Shown: piece after piece, positions 45,391 through 57,415 of the stretch | Layout of the letters: the number at the start of each line of letters is the position of its first letter | How positions within the stretch are numbered: the stretch's first letter is position 1 | Assembly (NCBI RefSeq): GCF_030272615.1 | Contig: NC_081414.1 | Location: forward strand, 914,879,648-914,943,647 | DNA: 64,000 bases | DNA from: Cryptomeria japonica | Lineage: Eukaryota > Streptophyta > Pinopsida > Cupressales > Cupressaceae | Direction of reading: 5' to 3' | The notes under the pieces: model-generated | The model's database searches: none | What the model was told of the DNA's origin: nothing | What the model saw: the letters and a program-made list of their open reading frames with translations, nothing else | Position numbers and translations under genes: made by a program

Positions 45391-48300
45391 AGGTCAAAGT
45401 GATAACTATGCTCAAGAAAGTAGCGAGAATCCTCCTGATCACTTATTTTTATCTTATGCCAAGGGTGAAAATACTAGTAAAGATATTTGGTACCGAGGTT
45501 CTGGATTCTCTAACCATATGACAGGGAATCAGAAGTTGTTCTCAACAAAGGATGGAAGTTTAAAATCCAAGATCCAGCTTGGTGATGATAAATCATTGGA
45601 GGTTTCTGCCAAAGGAGCTATGGAGGTCCAAACAAAAGAAGTTATAAAGAGTATTCATGATATTTACTATACTCCACAATTGAAGCACAATTTGTTAAGT
45701 GTTGGGCAGCTATGTGAGAAAAATTATAAAGTAGTCTCTGAGAATAAGATATGTACTATCTATGATAAGAATAAGGGCAATAGGGTGATCATTGTTGTGT
45801 CTATGACAAGAAATAGGATGTTCCTTTGAGGTTTGGTGAACATAACAAAAGCCTTGTAAATATGGCTTCTGAGGATTCAATTTGGTTATGGCATCTCAGG
45901 TATGGGCATTTAAATTTTTATAGTTTAAAGTTTCTAACCTCGCATGCATTAGTTTCTGGTTTGCCCAAGGTTGAGGAACACAAGGAGATTTGTGAAGGAT
46001 GTGCTAAAGGAAAGAATGTAAGGGAGAAGTTTCCAAAGGGCAATGCATGGAGGGCCCATCACCCACTTCAACTTGTTCATTCAGACATATGTGGTCCTAT
46101 GTAGACTAAGAGTTTGGGTAAGTCATCATATTTCATCACTTTTATTTATGATTACTCATGAAATTGTTGGGTTTATTTTTTGAAGGCCAAAGATGAAACC
46201 TTGGATACATTCAAGAAGTTCAAAGCCCTCATGGAAAATGAGAAAGGATGCAAGATCAAATGTTTAAGGACTGATTGTGGAGGATAATTTTTCTCAAAGG
46301 ATTTCTAGAGTTATTGTGATCTTAATGGCATCAAGAGGCAACTTGCTACTACATACACACCTCAACAAAATGGATTAGTTGAAAGAAAGAATCATATTGT
46401 GGTAGAAATAGCAAGGTGCATGTTACAAACCAAAGGATTGAGCAATACTTACTAGGGAGATGCGGTTGCTACAGAAGTATACATATTCAATCGTAGCCCC
46501 ACCAGTGCACTAGAAAAGATGACTCCTTATGAAGCTTGGTATGGAAAAAGGCCTAATGTTAATCATTTCAAAGTTTTTGGTTGCTTGGCTTATGTGCATG
46601 TACCTGATTAGAATAGACAAAAGTTAGATGCAAAGAGTGATTCATGTATTTTTATTGGGTATAGTGAGAAAAGAAAGGCTTATAGATTGTATAATCCCAT
46701 CACTAATAAGCTTATTGTCTCAAGAGATGTAATTTTTGATGAAGGGGGGGTTTATGGTCATAAAAAAGGCCAAGTTGAGAAGACAAAATCTATTTTCAGT
46801 GATGATATAATTACTGATATTGATCATGAGAAGCCAACTAATATTTCTTTATCCAATGGTTTAACTCCACCAAGTAGTCCTTCATCAAGTTCTTCAGTAC
46901 CAAGTTCAAGTCCAACTTCTTCTCCAAGTTCTACAAGGAAGGTAAGGAGATTGAGTGGAAATCAAGTAGATGAAGAAAACACAATAGGTGAGACAGCAAA
47001 TTTTGCTTTATTAGCCAAGGCTGATTTTGAACCATCATGTTTTGAAGATGAATGTACTAATGAGGTTTGGGTGCAAGATATGGAAGAAGAGATGGATTCC
47101 ATTCATAGGAATGACACTTGGGAGTTGATAGAGATTCCACATGATAAGAAAAAGATTGGCACCAAATGGGTCTACGAGACCAAGTTTAACATTCATGGGA
47201 GTGTTGAAAGACACAAGGCAAGATTAGTTGCTAAAATATTCACATACAAGTATGGAATGGATTATGAAGAGACATTTGCACCAGTAGAAGGACAAGAGAC
47301 CATTAGAATGTTGATTTTATTAGCATCTCAAAAAAAGTGGAGCATATACCATATGGACGTGAAAAGTGCCTTCTTGAATCAGCCACAAGGTTTTCAAGTA
47401 TATGGACTTGGAACATATATCAAGAGGAAGTATATGTGGAGCAGCCACAAGGTTTTGAGTTGGAAGGAAAAGAGAATCATGTCTACTAACCTTGAAGAAG
47501 GATTTTTATGGCCTCAAGCAAGCTCCAAGAGGGTGGTATGCCAGGATTGATAGATACTTTCAGGAGAATGGCTTCCAAAGAAGTAAGAGTGATCCTGGCC
47601 TTTACTACAAATAAGAAGGTTTTGATATTCTCATCATAAGTTTGTATGTTGATGATCTTTTGTATATGGGTAGTAGTTCCAAGATGAAAGATGAATTCAA
47701 AGCTTATATCATGAAATAATTTGAGATGAAAGATCTTGGTATGATGAAATATTTTCTAGGAACGGAGGTTTATCAAAGTAAGGATGAGATTTTCATTTGT
47801 CAAACAAAGTATGCACGCGTTATGTTGGAGAAATTTGATATGACTGATTGTGACCCTGCCTCCACTCCATGTGCTCATGGAGATGTGTTATGTAGAGATG
47901 ATGGTGTTGATTTAGTTGATGAGATAACTTACATAAATATTGTGGGGAGCTTGATGTTTCTAACCCACACAAGGCCTGATATTACATATTTAGTTTCACT
48001 TGTTTCAAGGTATATGTCAAATCCATCTGAAATAAATATGAAGGTAGCAAAGAGGATTTTGAGGTATGTGAAAGGGAATTTAAATTTTGGTATTCATTAC
48101 TACTCTTCTGAAAAGTTCAATCTTGTTGGCTTTAGTGATTCAGATTGGGAAGGTAGTATGGATGACCATAAGTCTACACCTGGGAATTGTTTCTCTTTTG
48201 GTTCTAGATTAATTACTTGGAGCTCAGAAAAAAAAAGAATTGTTGCCCTCTCATCTATAGAAGCGGAGTATGTTGCAACTACCTCAACAGGTACACAATC

Positions 48301-48540
48301 TCTTTGGCTCATTTTGGAAGAAATTGGAGAAAATCAAATTCAACCTACAGTGATTTATTGTGATAATGTGAGTGCCATCAAGGTAGCAAAGAACCCAGTT
48401 CATCATAGAAGAAAAAAACATTTTGATATGAAATATCACTTCATATGAGATTTGGTGTAGAAGACGGATGTTGAATTGAAGCACATCAACACCCAGGATC
48501 AGCTAGTGGATATATTCACTAGGGTAGTTGCAAAATCTTA
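45391..48540 (+). pseudogene. Pol of copia element Y
   Basis: Order: protease, integrase, RT, RNase H. The protease active site is GSG (45497-45505) instead of DSG. Pre-integrase WHLRYGHLNF with CEGCAKGK; integrase HSDICGP, RTDCGG and QQNGLVERKN keep the triad but with five or more stops between 46100 and 46620. RT has [21 protein letters not shown] and YVDD (47648-47656). RNase H has SDSDWEGSMDDHKSTPG and SIEAEYVA. Frames change near 45822 and 47400-47550. At 47380-47394 and 47442-47456 the 15-mer cagccacaaggtttt occurs twice, the first copy being part of an insertion within RT. Confidence 0.9.
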
Positions 48541-48594
48541 GTTTTTAGCACTACAAGATAAGATTGTGAGCCCTCTCAGCATCAAGGGGGAGTA

Positions 48595-49238
48595 TGAAGA
48601 TAAATAATTTTGTTCGAGCATGCATCTTTGAGCTTAGCCACTATTTTTGGCTTCCACCATCAAAGACAATGTCATTGTCATGCAACACTAAACTCTCAAT
48701 TTTTTGCATTCATCACATACTCCATATTTAGACTTCTATAGTAATTTGTTTTGTAGGATTCTTGCAAATAAAATCATGCTATGCATGCAGTTAGACTAAT
48801 ATTAGAACCATCATCGTATAATGCATGTCCATATAAAATTTTCTTTAATCGGCCTAATTTAGTTTTCAGCGAATAAGTTTATATTTCACTTTAAAACTAT
48901 AAATAGTTCTGGCCACTGATGGATGCATGCTATGCATGATATTATTTTAGTAGTAAATACTTATTTTTGTAATCCTCTTGAAGTCTATTTTTAGAGCTGC
49001 AAAAACTATAAATGTAGATCTATGTTGTTTTATTTTATTTTGCAATAAAGAATCTCTTCTTGAAAAACAAGGGTCTGCGTTAAAAATAGAGTATTGTTTA
49101 TTTATGAGATTAATTGTGTTTGGCTGCAATTATTTTTATCTCTATTAGTTTTATTGTTGTTATTGTTTCTTGCTCTTTGTTATTATATTTTCTTGATCAA
49201 CTGGCTATAAGAATAGGGGAGTCAATTTAGATTCTACA
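48595..49238 (+). mobile_element. 3' LTR of Y
   Basis: 644 bp from TGAAGATAAATAATTT to GATTCTACA, preceded by the purine tract and followed by aaaac. Confidence 0.92.
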
Positions 49239-49243
49239 AAAAC

Positions 49244-50640
49244 TTGGTGCCAAGCAAAGGGTAAGGTTCTCCTCAATTTATCAGAGATGGTTAGACTGAT
49301 TTTGGCAGTGGAGGCTGAATCTTATGGTTGTGGACACCGTTTTGATGAGGATCATTATTATAGCTACTATGAATCTCTTTCTTTTTACTAAGATTGAAGA
49401 TAGAGAATGGGTCAAAAACTACCTAAATGATGATGGCATGCCTCTATCTATTTCTGAAGATTTAATTAATTCTTGGGTGGCTGAGTTTGAAGATATCGTA
49501 GTGGAATTAGGGCTTGAGCCTTTAGACATTTCAATTTTCTTCTCTCGTGCTCCTCAAATACAATTCGTTTGAAAGGCCCCACCATTTGCAGCTGGACTAT
49601 TCCAGGAAAAGCATCAGAGTCTCCTTCCTCCGATTCGGATTGGAGGGCTATGGTTCCCTTCTCATGATCTCCACCACCATGATCCAGGTATTTTTAATTT
49701 TGATTGATTTTGTTTGGCATCTTAGAATGGTGCTTAGGGCTCTCTATGATTTTGTTAAAATGCAAAGTTCTATATACTAAATTGATCATTTGGTTTGGTT
49801 TTTTCTGCCATGGGTTGGCATTAGATTGTGAAGCTCAGAGGATCAGTCTAGTTTGGTCTCTCGCTTCATTTTCAAACTTTTTAAGACCTTTCTCAAACTT
49901 TTTGAAATGGTTTTAAACATTTTTATATATTTAATACTAATACATTGGCTATAGTCCTTTACAAATCAGATTTTTTTTTTTGCCAAATTATAATTATTTA
50001 TTTATATTGTATAATCATCTTTTCTCTAATAAAATTAATCTAATCATTTCTCACAAATAAAGACTTTTTTACCGTTATGAGAAGAAATAAATATTGTTAA
50101 AACAATTAAATATAATATAAGATAAATCTATGACATCAACCCTCCTCCTCTCCCTTTGCTAGTATTCTTACCATTTAACAACTTATTTTTATTTTTTATT
50201 TTTATTTATGATCTTGGTGTGGACTAGATATGGACATTTGGGGTGTGATTTTATATCCAAGTACTTATTTATTTAAAAAATATATTGCTACTTTCTTTTT
50301 TCAAACCTATGTCAAAAGTGAAATATCTTTATGAGTGAATAGTAATAACAATACTTTTATTTTTTCTATTTATTCATTTATACTCATTTTACTAAAATAG
50401 AATAAAACAATTATAAACTTAGCCTATGTTACAATTTCTTTTGTTAACTAGTGATTATATATATTTCACGGCTTCTATATGTCTTTATCATTTGATACTA
50501 GAAAGTTATAAATACTAAACAATAATTGTTCTATATGATTTTTTAGAAAAAATAAAAATAAAAATAATGCAAGCCAATAAAATTGTAACAAGTAAAATTT
50601 AACATATGACCATAAAAAAAGTCTTTGTTAAAACACTCAT
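49244..50640 (+). other. Mixed stretch, possible X remainder and exon-like piece, then AT-rich DNA
   Basis: 49324-49572 is an open frame (REWVKNYLNDDGMPLS...LGLEPLDISIF) without a recognised family. 49570-49690 is less AT-rich and reads LFQEKHQSLLPPIRIGGL-like in one frame, ending at a good donor (ccag/gtattttt). It could be a captured exon but I cannot name a gene. From about 49920 onward the DNA is AT-rich with nothing recognisable. Confidence 0.4.
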
Positions 50641-50738
50641 GGGTAAACGCACAAAGTTGGGTTCCAATCCCACGGAAGTCTGTGGGTTGGGAAAAGAGCC
50701 CGCTAGAAACGAGTGCCCGATTTTTACAAATCGAGCAC

Positions 50739-50813
50739 CCATTTAGCTTCGGGTGCCCGATCCATTAAGAAATAGGCGTCTGTTTAGCAATGCGTGCCCG
50801 AAGCTAAATGAGT
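50739..50813. repeat. Imperfect hairpin with gtgcccga repeats
   Basis: catttagcttcgggtgcccg and, further on, cgtgcccgaagctaaatg form an inverted repeat. The surrounding 250 bp repeat gtgcccgat / atcgagcac several times. Possibly a small decayed MITE. Confidence 0.6.
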
Positions 50814-51405
50814 GCCCATTTCTTTCAAATCGGGTGCCTGATTTGGAAAAAATGAGTGCCCGTTTTTGAAATGTATTTTTTTTAAAACCATTTTCCATCA
50901 TTTTCACTATTTGGAAAATGGGTAGACATTTCTGAGGAGCACCAGTACTCATTTTTTTCACCCCTGCTGACCCCCCAGACCATTTTTACCTCCTTCCAGG
51001 TATTTAGTTTTATTTTTTATATTTTGTTTTATTTATTTTTATTGTTTTTCATAAAAAAATGTTAATGTATTGTTATTTTTTGTTTTTTATGTTTTAAAGT
51101 TTGAAAATCATCTTTTATTTTATTTTATTTCATGTTTAAAATAGTTTTTAGTTATTTAAATATTGCAAAAAACACGAATAGTAAAAACCGTAGGAAAAAA
51201 ATAAAAAACATGAATAGTATTTAAACTGTAGGGAAAAAACAAAAAACAAAAATGTAAACGAACAATAAACATTAGACACAAAAAACAGACAATAAACCCT
51301 TAACAGAAAAATGAACACTAAACCCTAAATAGAAAAAACAAATGATAAACCATAGAAAATAAACGAACAACAAAACCTAAAAAATTAACAAATAATAAAC
51401 CCTAG

Positions 51406-51722
51406 ATGAAAATCAACAATAAACCCCCTTCTCTCTCACACACACATGTACACGTTACCATCTTTGTCATTATGCTCTCTAGATCTCTCTCTCAATCTCT
51501 CATTATCTCCTCTCTTTCTCACACACACACATTACCACCCCCCTCTCTCTCTCTCACACACACACATACACACACATTACTCCCCTCTCTTTCTTTCACA
51601 TGTTACACTCTCTCTATCATTACCTACTCGCTATCATTACCTACTCTCTATCTCTCAAATTATCTATTCTCTCTCTAACTCGTTGTATCTCAAATTACCT
51701 ACTCCCCCCCCCTCTCTCTCTC
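51406..51722 (+). repeat. CT and CA microsatellite cluster
   Basis: Alternating (CT)n, (CA)n and ctatctct blocks with a local repeat cattacctactctctatc. Frames are low-complexity. No sign of the foldback element's ends nearby. Confidence 0.9.
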
Positions 51723-53580
51723 TATTTTAATCATGCATAAAAGTTTGAATGTTTAAATTTATATTTCTAAATGTTTTATTTAATTATAGGATTCTTTTGT
51801 AAAAGTTAGATGTTTAATTTATGTTTAAATTGAACTTTAAAATGATAATGAATATGAATATGTTTTTTTGTGTGTGAAAAATAGGGTTCTTAAATTTGAT
51901 AATACTCTAACTATCACCCTTAATCCTCACTACTTCCTAACTTAGCCCAATCATGAAAAAGGATAGCAATATCCTCAAAATAATATTTAACATATGTAAT
52001 TATAAACTCCTCAAACAAGGATAATATATTAAAAAGATATGAATCCCAAGTGGTCATGTTTAGAAGGTGATTAATGCCATGTAGACTAAATCAATTGGGT
52101 TTATGGAATTTGTGATAATAAAATAAAATAATAAAAAACATTTAAGATGGATATTAGGTCTTGATAGGATTAGTACTTGAAAAATGAGACAAGCCTCTAA
52201 ATTGTCAAAACATGCAAGACCTATGATATAATAAATTTCCTCTTTAAAAGTATCACCATCGAAGGGTATGTGATCTTCATCTACAAAGGGAATGAAACAA
52301 TCTACAATAGGATCCTCTAGGAATGGTGAGATATGAGGGTCTCCATGGATCTCCTAAAGTCTATTCCAAAGTGTGTGGGGGAAATCAATATCCAATGCAA
52401 TACACATATAATCATGATCTTGATACTAGATCAAATCACTCCTACATGGTCAATGATGTTACATCAAGATTATATAATTTCTAGTGTTTCTAGTTTAGGT
52501 ATGACTCCATACATAAAAGGAAAATTATTACACCACCTAAAACTTATCAAGATACCATTTTACAAAAGAATCATAGTTATCCCTTTCTAATTTTACAACA
52601 AAAGGATGAATAGAAAAACCTATGATACCTCCTCAAATAAAAACTTAAAAGATCAATAAAATCAATACATATCAAACGTATCAAACAAATTCATCTCATG
52701 TAAGATGGTCATTTTCAAGTGCCAAGATGTCCAAGTAAATGACTAGAATGTGAAATCACAAAAAATAAAATATAAAATACGAGGGAATATTCTAGAAAAT
52801 AATTGTGTGATCTATGAAGATTTATGAACCACCTTTTCAATGCCACATGAAGCATGAAAAAATATGCTCTCTATCAAAAGTTATGAGGCTTTAAATTTAC
52901 ATAGCTTGATTTAAGTTAAGAAGACAATAAATCACACTAGTGACAGATTTAATAAAAATAAGAATCAAATATAGATCAATATTGGAATCACATTTTGTGG
53001 GTTGCGACTTTGAACAAGAAAATACCAATATAAAATTGAATATAAAAAAATACAATTTTTTTTTGTTTTAACTCCTCCAAGAGTAGAGAACCTACTATTT
53101 ATTCAAGCTTCAACTTAGTGTAGTACTACTAGTTGCAATCACTAAATCATCCAATGATTCTAGAAAAGAACACAACAAAGTAGTACATGTATTGACAAGT
53201 TCATAGATATAACTTATGACTTTAACTTATGATTATTTTTATGATTTTGATGGAACTTATACTAATTCATCTTTAGATGTTAAAAAGTATTGTTTGAGTT
53301 GCATGGGCATTATGATGTTTTATTTTGTAGAACATTTCTTATACTTTGATTTAAGTGGATAATATTTCTTAAATGATGCTTATTATTACCCACCTATTAA
53401 TAATATTATAGATCTATGTGAGTTTCCTTTTTTTATATTTAAGTTGCTAAATTGTATTTAATTATAAGTTTTTTTGGAAGGTGAAATGTAAATTAAATAG
53501 TTTGTAATTGTAAATTTTCATGTTTGTAATTCTAATTGTAAATTTTCATGTTTGTATATATATGGAGATTATTTTCACAT
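51723..53580. other. AT-rich stretch without gene
   Basis: About 1.9 kb rich in A and T, no recognisable coding frames longer than chance and no repeats seen. It should contain the left end of the putative DNA transposon if one exists, but I found no inverted repeat matching the 60.5-kb side. Confidence 0.5.
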
Positions 53581-53618
53581 AATGGATGAGTTTGAGATAG
53601 ATGAGATATTAGGTCTAG

Positions 53619-53717
53619 CACCACCTCCACCTCCACCCCCTCCACCTTGACCTCCACCTCCACCACCACCTCCACCTCCATCTCCACCTCCACCTCCACC
53701 TCCACCTCCACCTCCAC
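53619..53717 (+). repeat. (CCACCT)n hexanucleotide repeat
   Basis: About 16 units of ccacct with few changes, coding poly-Pro on the plus strand. A length change here explains the frame difference between the first ATG (53583) and the rest of exon 1. Confidence 0.92.
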
Positions 53718-55568
53718 CCGATCAGTTGAGATAGACAATTAGGATGAATATTGATGCTTTGATTAGAGATATTCATACTATTAGGCGTGAGCCTCATCCA
53801 CCTCCTTAGTTGTTATGCCTTGTAGATAGTATGCAAGACATTATACAGTCTATGCAGGCATTATATAGCAAGATAGATAGATATCGTAGTTGGCATGAGG
53901 GATTGCGTGCATTTTATGCTGATGGCCTCACATACAAACAAGTTAATGAACTAAAAATAACAAAAATGGATTTGAAAAAATATTTTGTGAACCCTGAGAT
54001 GGGTGAAGAGATAGATCTGAAGAAGCCATGAATCTCTATTCGATGGTGTAGGCACCCGGGCATTGCTAGCCACTTTTGGGAGTAGTGGTGGATGATCTTT
54101 GACCATCCACCATACTCCAATCATGAGGTCTAGATGTATTTTTTGAAGAAATTATGGGCTGAATTTGAATTGGGCAAAAATCCCAATTACTTTGATATTA
54201 GATCATTTTAGGGGGTTGGGAGAGGCATGCCCCAGGATAGGCCAAGAGCAAAATTGAGCGACAGGGTTAGAAACCGTGTGCGTGATGATCCATTAGTTCC
54301 TCTTCCATCACCAGTTGTTCCAGCACCTGCCCATCATCGAGCAGTGGATTTCACTCTAGGTTCATTAAGTGCCCTACTAGGCAATTTGGTACAATAGTTG
54401 CATTAGGTGAGGGCTGCCCGTAGCTTAGTACATGTTTGCATGAGCTATGGGGATGTATGTATGAGTCCACAGAGTGAGGCTACCCCTAGAGGAGATGGTG
54501 ATTTTTATGATGCTGATGCTACCCATGGTGGTTATGATGATGCCGAGGAGGCTGGACATGCAGATGTTGTCTCTTCATATGTTGATCTCCTGTGAGCAGA
54601 CGATGATCAACCTATAGAGGTACAAATTTATTTATATAATTTACAGTGCAATATTAAATTCCTTATATATACACATATGAACCATAATATGAGTCAATTT
54701 TTCTGAACAGAGGGTGGATCATACCACATCATTGAGGAACCGACATCATGTTACCTCAATACCTAGAGATGTTTGTGCCCCATTTACGATATGCACTTTC
54801 ATCTAGATACATTGTGCTGATATTTACATTTAAAATAAACAATAAATTTTTTAATGTAATGATGTACATATGATATGTTTTTTCAATTTTGTAGGGTGCT
54901 TCGTGTAGCACTAAGGTGGGTAGTTCTTCACATGACCCATGGACCACTGAGGCTCAACCTCATATACCACTAGTATGTTTTTCATTCATTAATTTGAAGT
55001 GTTTATATGCTTACTAATTTATGTACAACTTTGATTCATGTTCATTATTTTTTGCAATTGTAGGCTTCTGGATTGTTTGATGGCACATCACATGTATGCC
55101 TTCGACCATCAGTTACTTTGCTTGCATCACATGTATGCTTTTCTGTGATAATCTTGTATTCTATATATATACTTTATAATTTATGTATATATACAAGTTT
55201 GATTCATTCTTTATATATGTTGTTCAGGTTGATACCACTACCAATATTGGTATGGCTATGGGATTGAGCCAGATGCAACAATCAACATTATCATTTTAGG
55301 TGATGATTAGAAAAATAATTTATAATTTATTTATACTATGTACCTATCTTTTATAGGGATTATCAAAATTGATGTACAATGTTTTTTTTTGTAGGACTTG
55401 ACTACGACCACTTTTCTTGTTCATGATAGTGGACCTCCACGTACCAGTGAGGGCATTGTAGAGAACGGTCGTATGGTAATTTATTTTAAATTTTTTAGTA
55501 TTTAATTACTTTATAAGTGAATTATGCAAGTAACTTCTTCTCATGTAAAATCTCTTAATAATGTACAG

Positions 55569-55651
55569 GAGGGTGCAGACACTGATACTGCACAGGAGGG
55601 TGGAGTCACTGCTACTGCACAGGAGGGTAGAGACACTGATACTGCATAGAC
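55569..55651 (+). repeat. 27-bp coding tandem repeat (three units)
   Basis: Units beginning gagggtgcagacactgat recur three times, each giving EGxxTxTAQ. It lies in the last exon of the seven-exon gene and ends in a stop (TAG), probably an altered CAG codon of the third unit. Confidence 0.85.
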
Positions 55652-55754
55652 ACAAGATGGTGCATCTCAGGACCACGTGCAGCAGTATGATTCATCTCAG
55701 CCACCTTCATGTGGAGTGAAGAGGACTGCAGATGAGATGCACATGAGTTTTTAG

Positions 55755-56212
55755 ATTGTATATTTTAGATCATGTCATGTTATTGTATTGTGGACTTTTT
55801 ATGATGACACTTGTTATGTTATCCTGGGACTTGTTATTATGTGATTATATATAGGACTTGTTGTTATGTGATTATATATAAGAATTTTTATTATGTCATT
55901 TCCTTCCTATTAGGATATCAGGTTGTGTTATGTGATTTGGTGCACTCTAGTGATTATACATGTGATACATTGTTTTGTTATTATGTTATTTGGACTTGTT
56001 TTAATGTCATTTCCTTATTATTATTTTTTCAAGACTTGTTATTATATCATCAAGAATTGTTATGTGATTGTATATAGGACTATTTATGTGATCTATTTAT
56101 GACTTTATATTTTAACATTGTGATTGATCATCTCATAGTGCAATGGTTTATAATTCAATAAAATAATTATCCCAATTTACAATAACATCCTATTCTTAGA
56201 ATAATAATAAAA
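55755..56212. other. Intergenic, T-rich with short repeats
   Basis: Repeated ttgttatgtgattatatata phrases (55829-55880 and later) downstream of the seven-exon gene, probably its 3' trailer. No gene. Confidence 0.6.
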
Positions 56213-56894
56213 TCTTTGAACTTACAATTAATCTATGAAGAGATTACGATAAAATAAATATATCATAAAAAAATAGAATTCAATTGTAACACAATTACAA
56301 TGTGTACAAAACAACATTAAGAAGAAGATAACTAATACAATGTTGTCTATGAAACCAAAATTGTATCAAATGTAGACAAATAAAATGTTAAACGGACAAA
56401 GAAAAACAATTATCATGATTAAATATAAAAGAGTTCACACAAGTAACACAAGCTTACATGCATATAAATTTGATATGAAAATTATAAAAGGATTATTAAT
56501 GGTTTATTAGTGTGGATAGTAGTGGTATGAAAAGCATGGATTTCATGGTACTGAAATAAAAAAGCACACTATAAATATAGATTTGTCATAAAATGATAAA
56601 TATAGAGTTGTCATATTTAAGACATAATTCTATCTTTGAACTTACAATTAATCTATGAAGAGATTACGATAAAATAAATATATCATAAAAAAATAGAATT
56701 CAATTGTAACACAATTACAATGTGTACAAAATAACATTAAGAAGAAGATAACTAATACAATGTTGTTTATGAAACCAAAATTGTATCAAATGTAGACAAA
56801 TACAATGTTAGAGGGACAAAGAAAAATAATTATCATGATTAAATATAAAAGAGTTCACACAAGTAACACAAACTTACATGCATATAAATTTGAT
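56213..56894. repeat. 420-bp tandem duplication (one full, one partial unit)
   Basis: 56213-56475 and 56633-56895 are the same sequence at an offset of exactly 420 bp, with only a few differences. The second copy ends against the stop of the transposase-like gene, so the repeat is part of the 3' region shared by the convergent genes. Confidence 0.93.
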
Positions 56895-57280
56895 TCAACC
56901 TAATGTACCATCTGCATCCTCTCTCTTCTGCAATGCATCTATGATTGTCTCATGCTCTTCTACTGAAAGTGTCCACAATACCTTATTAGTAGGTCCACCT
57001 TTGTATCTTTCGAATTTGATGATTGTTGCCACCACCAAATGAGAATAGTGTATAATCTTCTTTTTTGATTGGTAGTCTTCATAAGCTGGTAAGCCATTCC
57101 TTCTTGTTAAGTATTTGTGTAGACATGTACCAACTACCACAACAGACCCAACTAGCTACTGAAAACCATCATCATCTACTTGATCACATATCAACTTTTT
57201 CTTAGGTTCTACACATCTAGCTAGCCAATACTCAACCTGCTCATCATTATCCCCAGGTGCAACAACAACATACACATGTC

Positions 57281-57415
57281 CTAGAAAAAAAAATTAAGTA
57301 AATGTAGAAATAAAACTTGTTAGAATTTATAATTCAAATATGTAATCATAAATTATATGACAATACATAAAAATATATAATTTTAAGTTATAAACAATAA
57401 ATTGAATTAAATTAC
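57281..57415 (-). other. Intron of the transposase-like gene
   Basis: Minus-strand donor CCTG/GTAATTTA and acceptor TTTTTTCTAG/GACATG. Removing these 135 bases joins two coherent coding stretches (ISDLIQPG to HVYVVVAPGD) in one frame. The interior is AT-rich with stops. Confidence 0.85.

Larger units (their letters stand above)
43825..49238 (+). mobile_element. Copia element Y, complete but decayed
   Basis: LTRs of 644 bp each (43825-44468 and 48595-49238) end GATTCTACA. Flanks are gaaac (43820-43824) and aaaac (49239-49243), a 4/5 match for a target duplication. The 5' LTR begins TAAAGAT where the 3' copy has TGAAGAT. Primer site at 44469 (agtggtatcaaagcagg), purine tract at 48584-48594 (aagggggagta). 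The gag-pol between carries both stops and several frameshifts. Confidence 0.92.
53583..55754 (+). pseudogene. Seven-exon gene of unknown function (decayed)
   Basis: Proposed exons: 53583-54619, 54711-54770, 54895-54972, 55064-55132, 55228-55299, 55395-55475 and 55569-55754 (stop TAG 55752). The introns I could check have GT and AG ends, and every junction is in phase 0, so the frame stays consistent throughout; the exon 2 donor is the least certain. A TATA-like tatatata lies just before the first ATG. The protein would start with a poly-Pro tract, continue with LVDSMQDIIQSMQALYSKID and RSWHEGLRAFYADGLTYKQV, and end with three repeats of EGxxTxTAQ and a tail KRTADEMHMSF. At least seven stops occur in exon 1, and the poly-Pro repeat shifts the frame relative to the ATG. 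I do not recognise the family. It faces the transposase-like gene at 56.9-59.8 kb tail to tail, so an accessory transposon protein is possible. Confidence 0.68.

Noticed and set aside
50650-50690. tRNA or SINE B-box-like ggttccaatcc
   Set aside because: One mismatch to the B-box consensus, but no A box at the right distance and no cloverleaf or poly-A tail.
51260-51430. Telomere-like ccctaaa repeats
   Set aside because: Only scattered aaaccctaa within a degenerate aataaaccc repeat; not a regular 7-bp array.
53619-53810. Minus-strand poly-Glu/Val and Trp/Arg frames
   Set aside because: Shadows of the (CCACCT)n repeat on the opposite strand.
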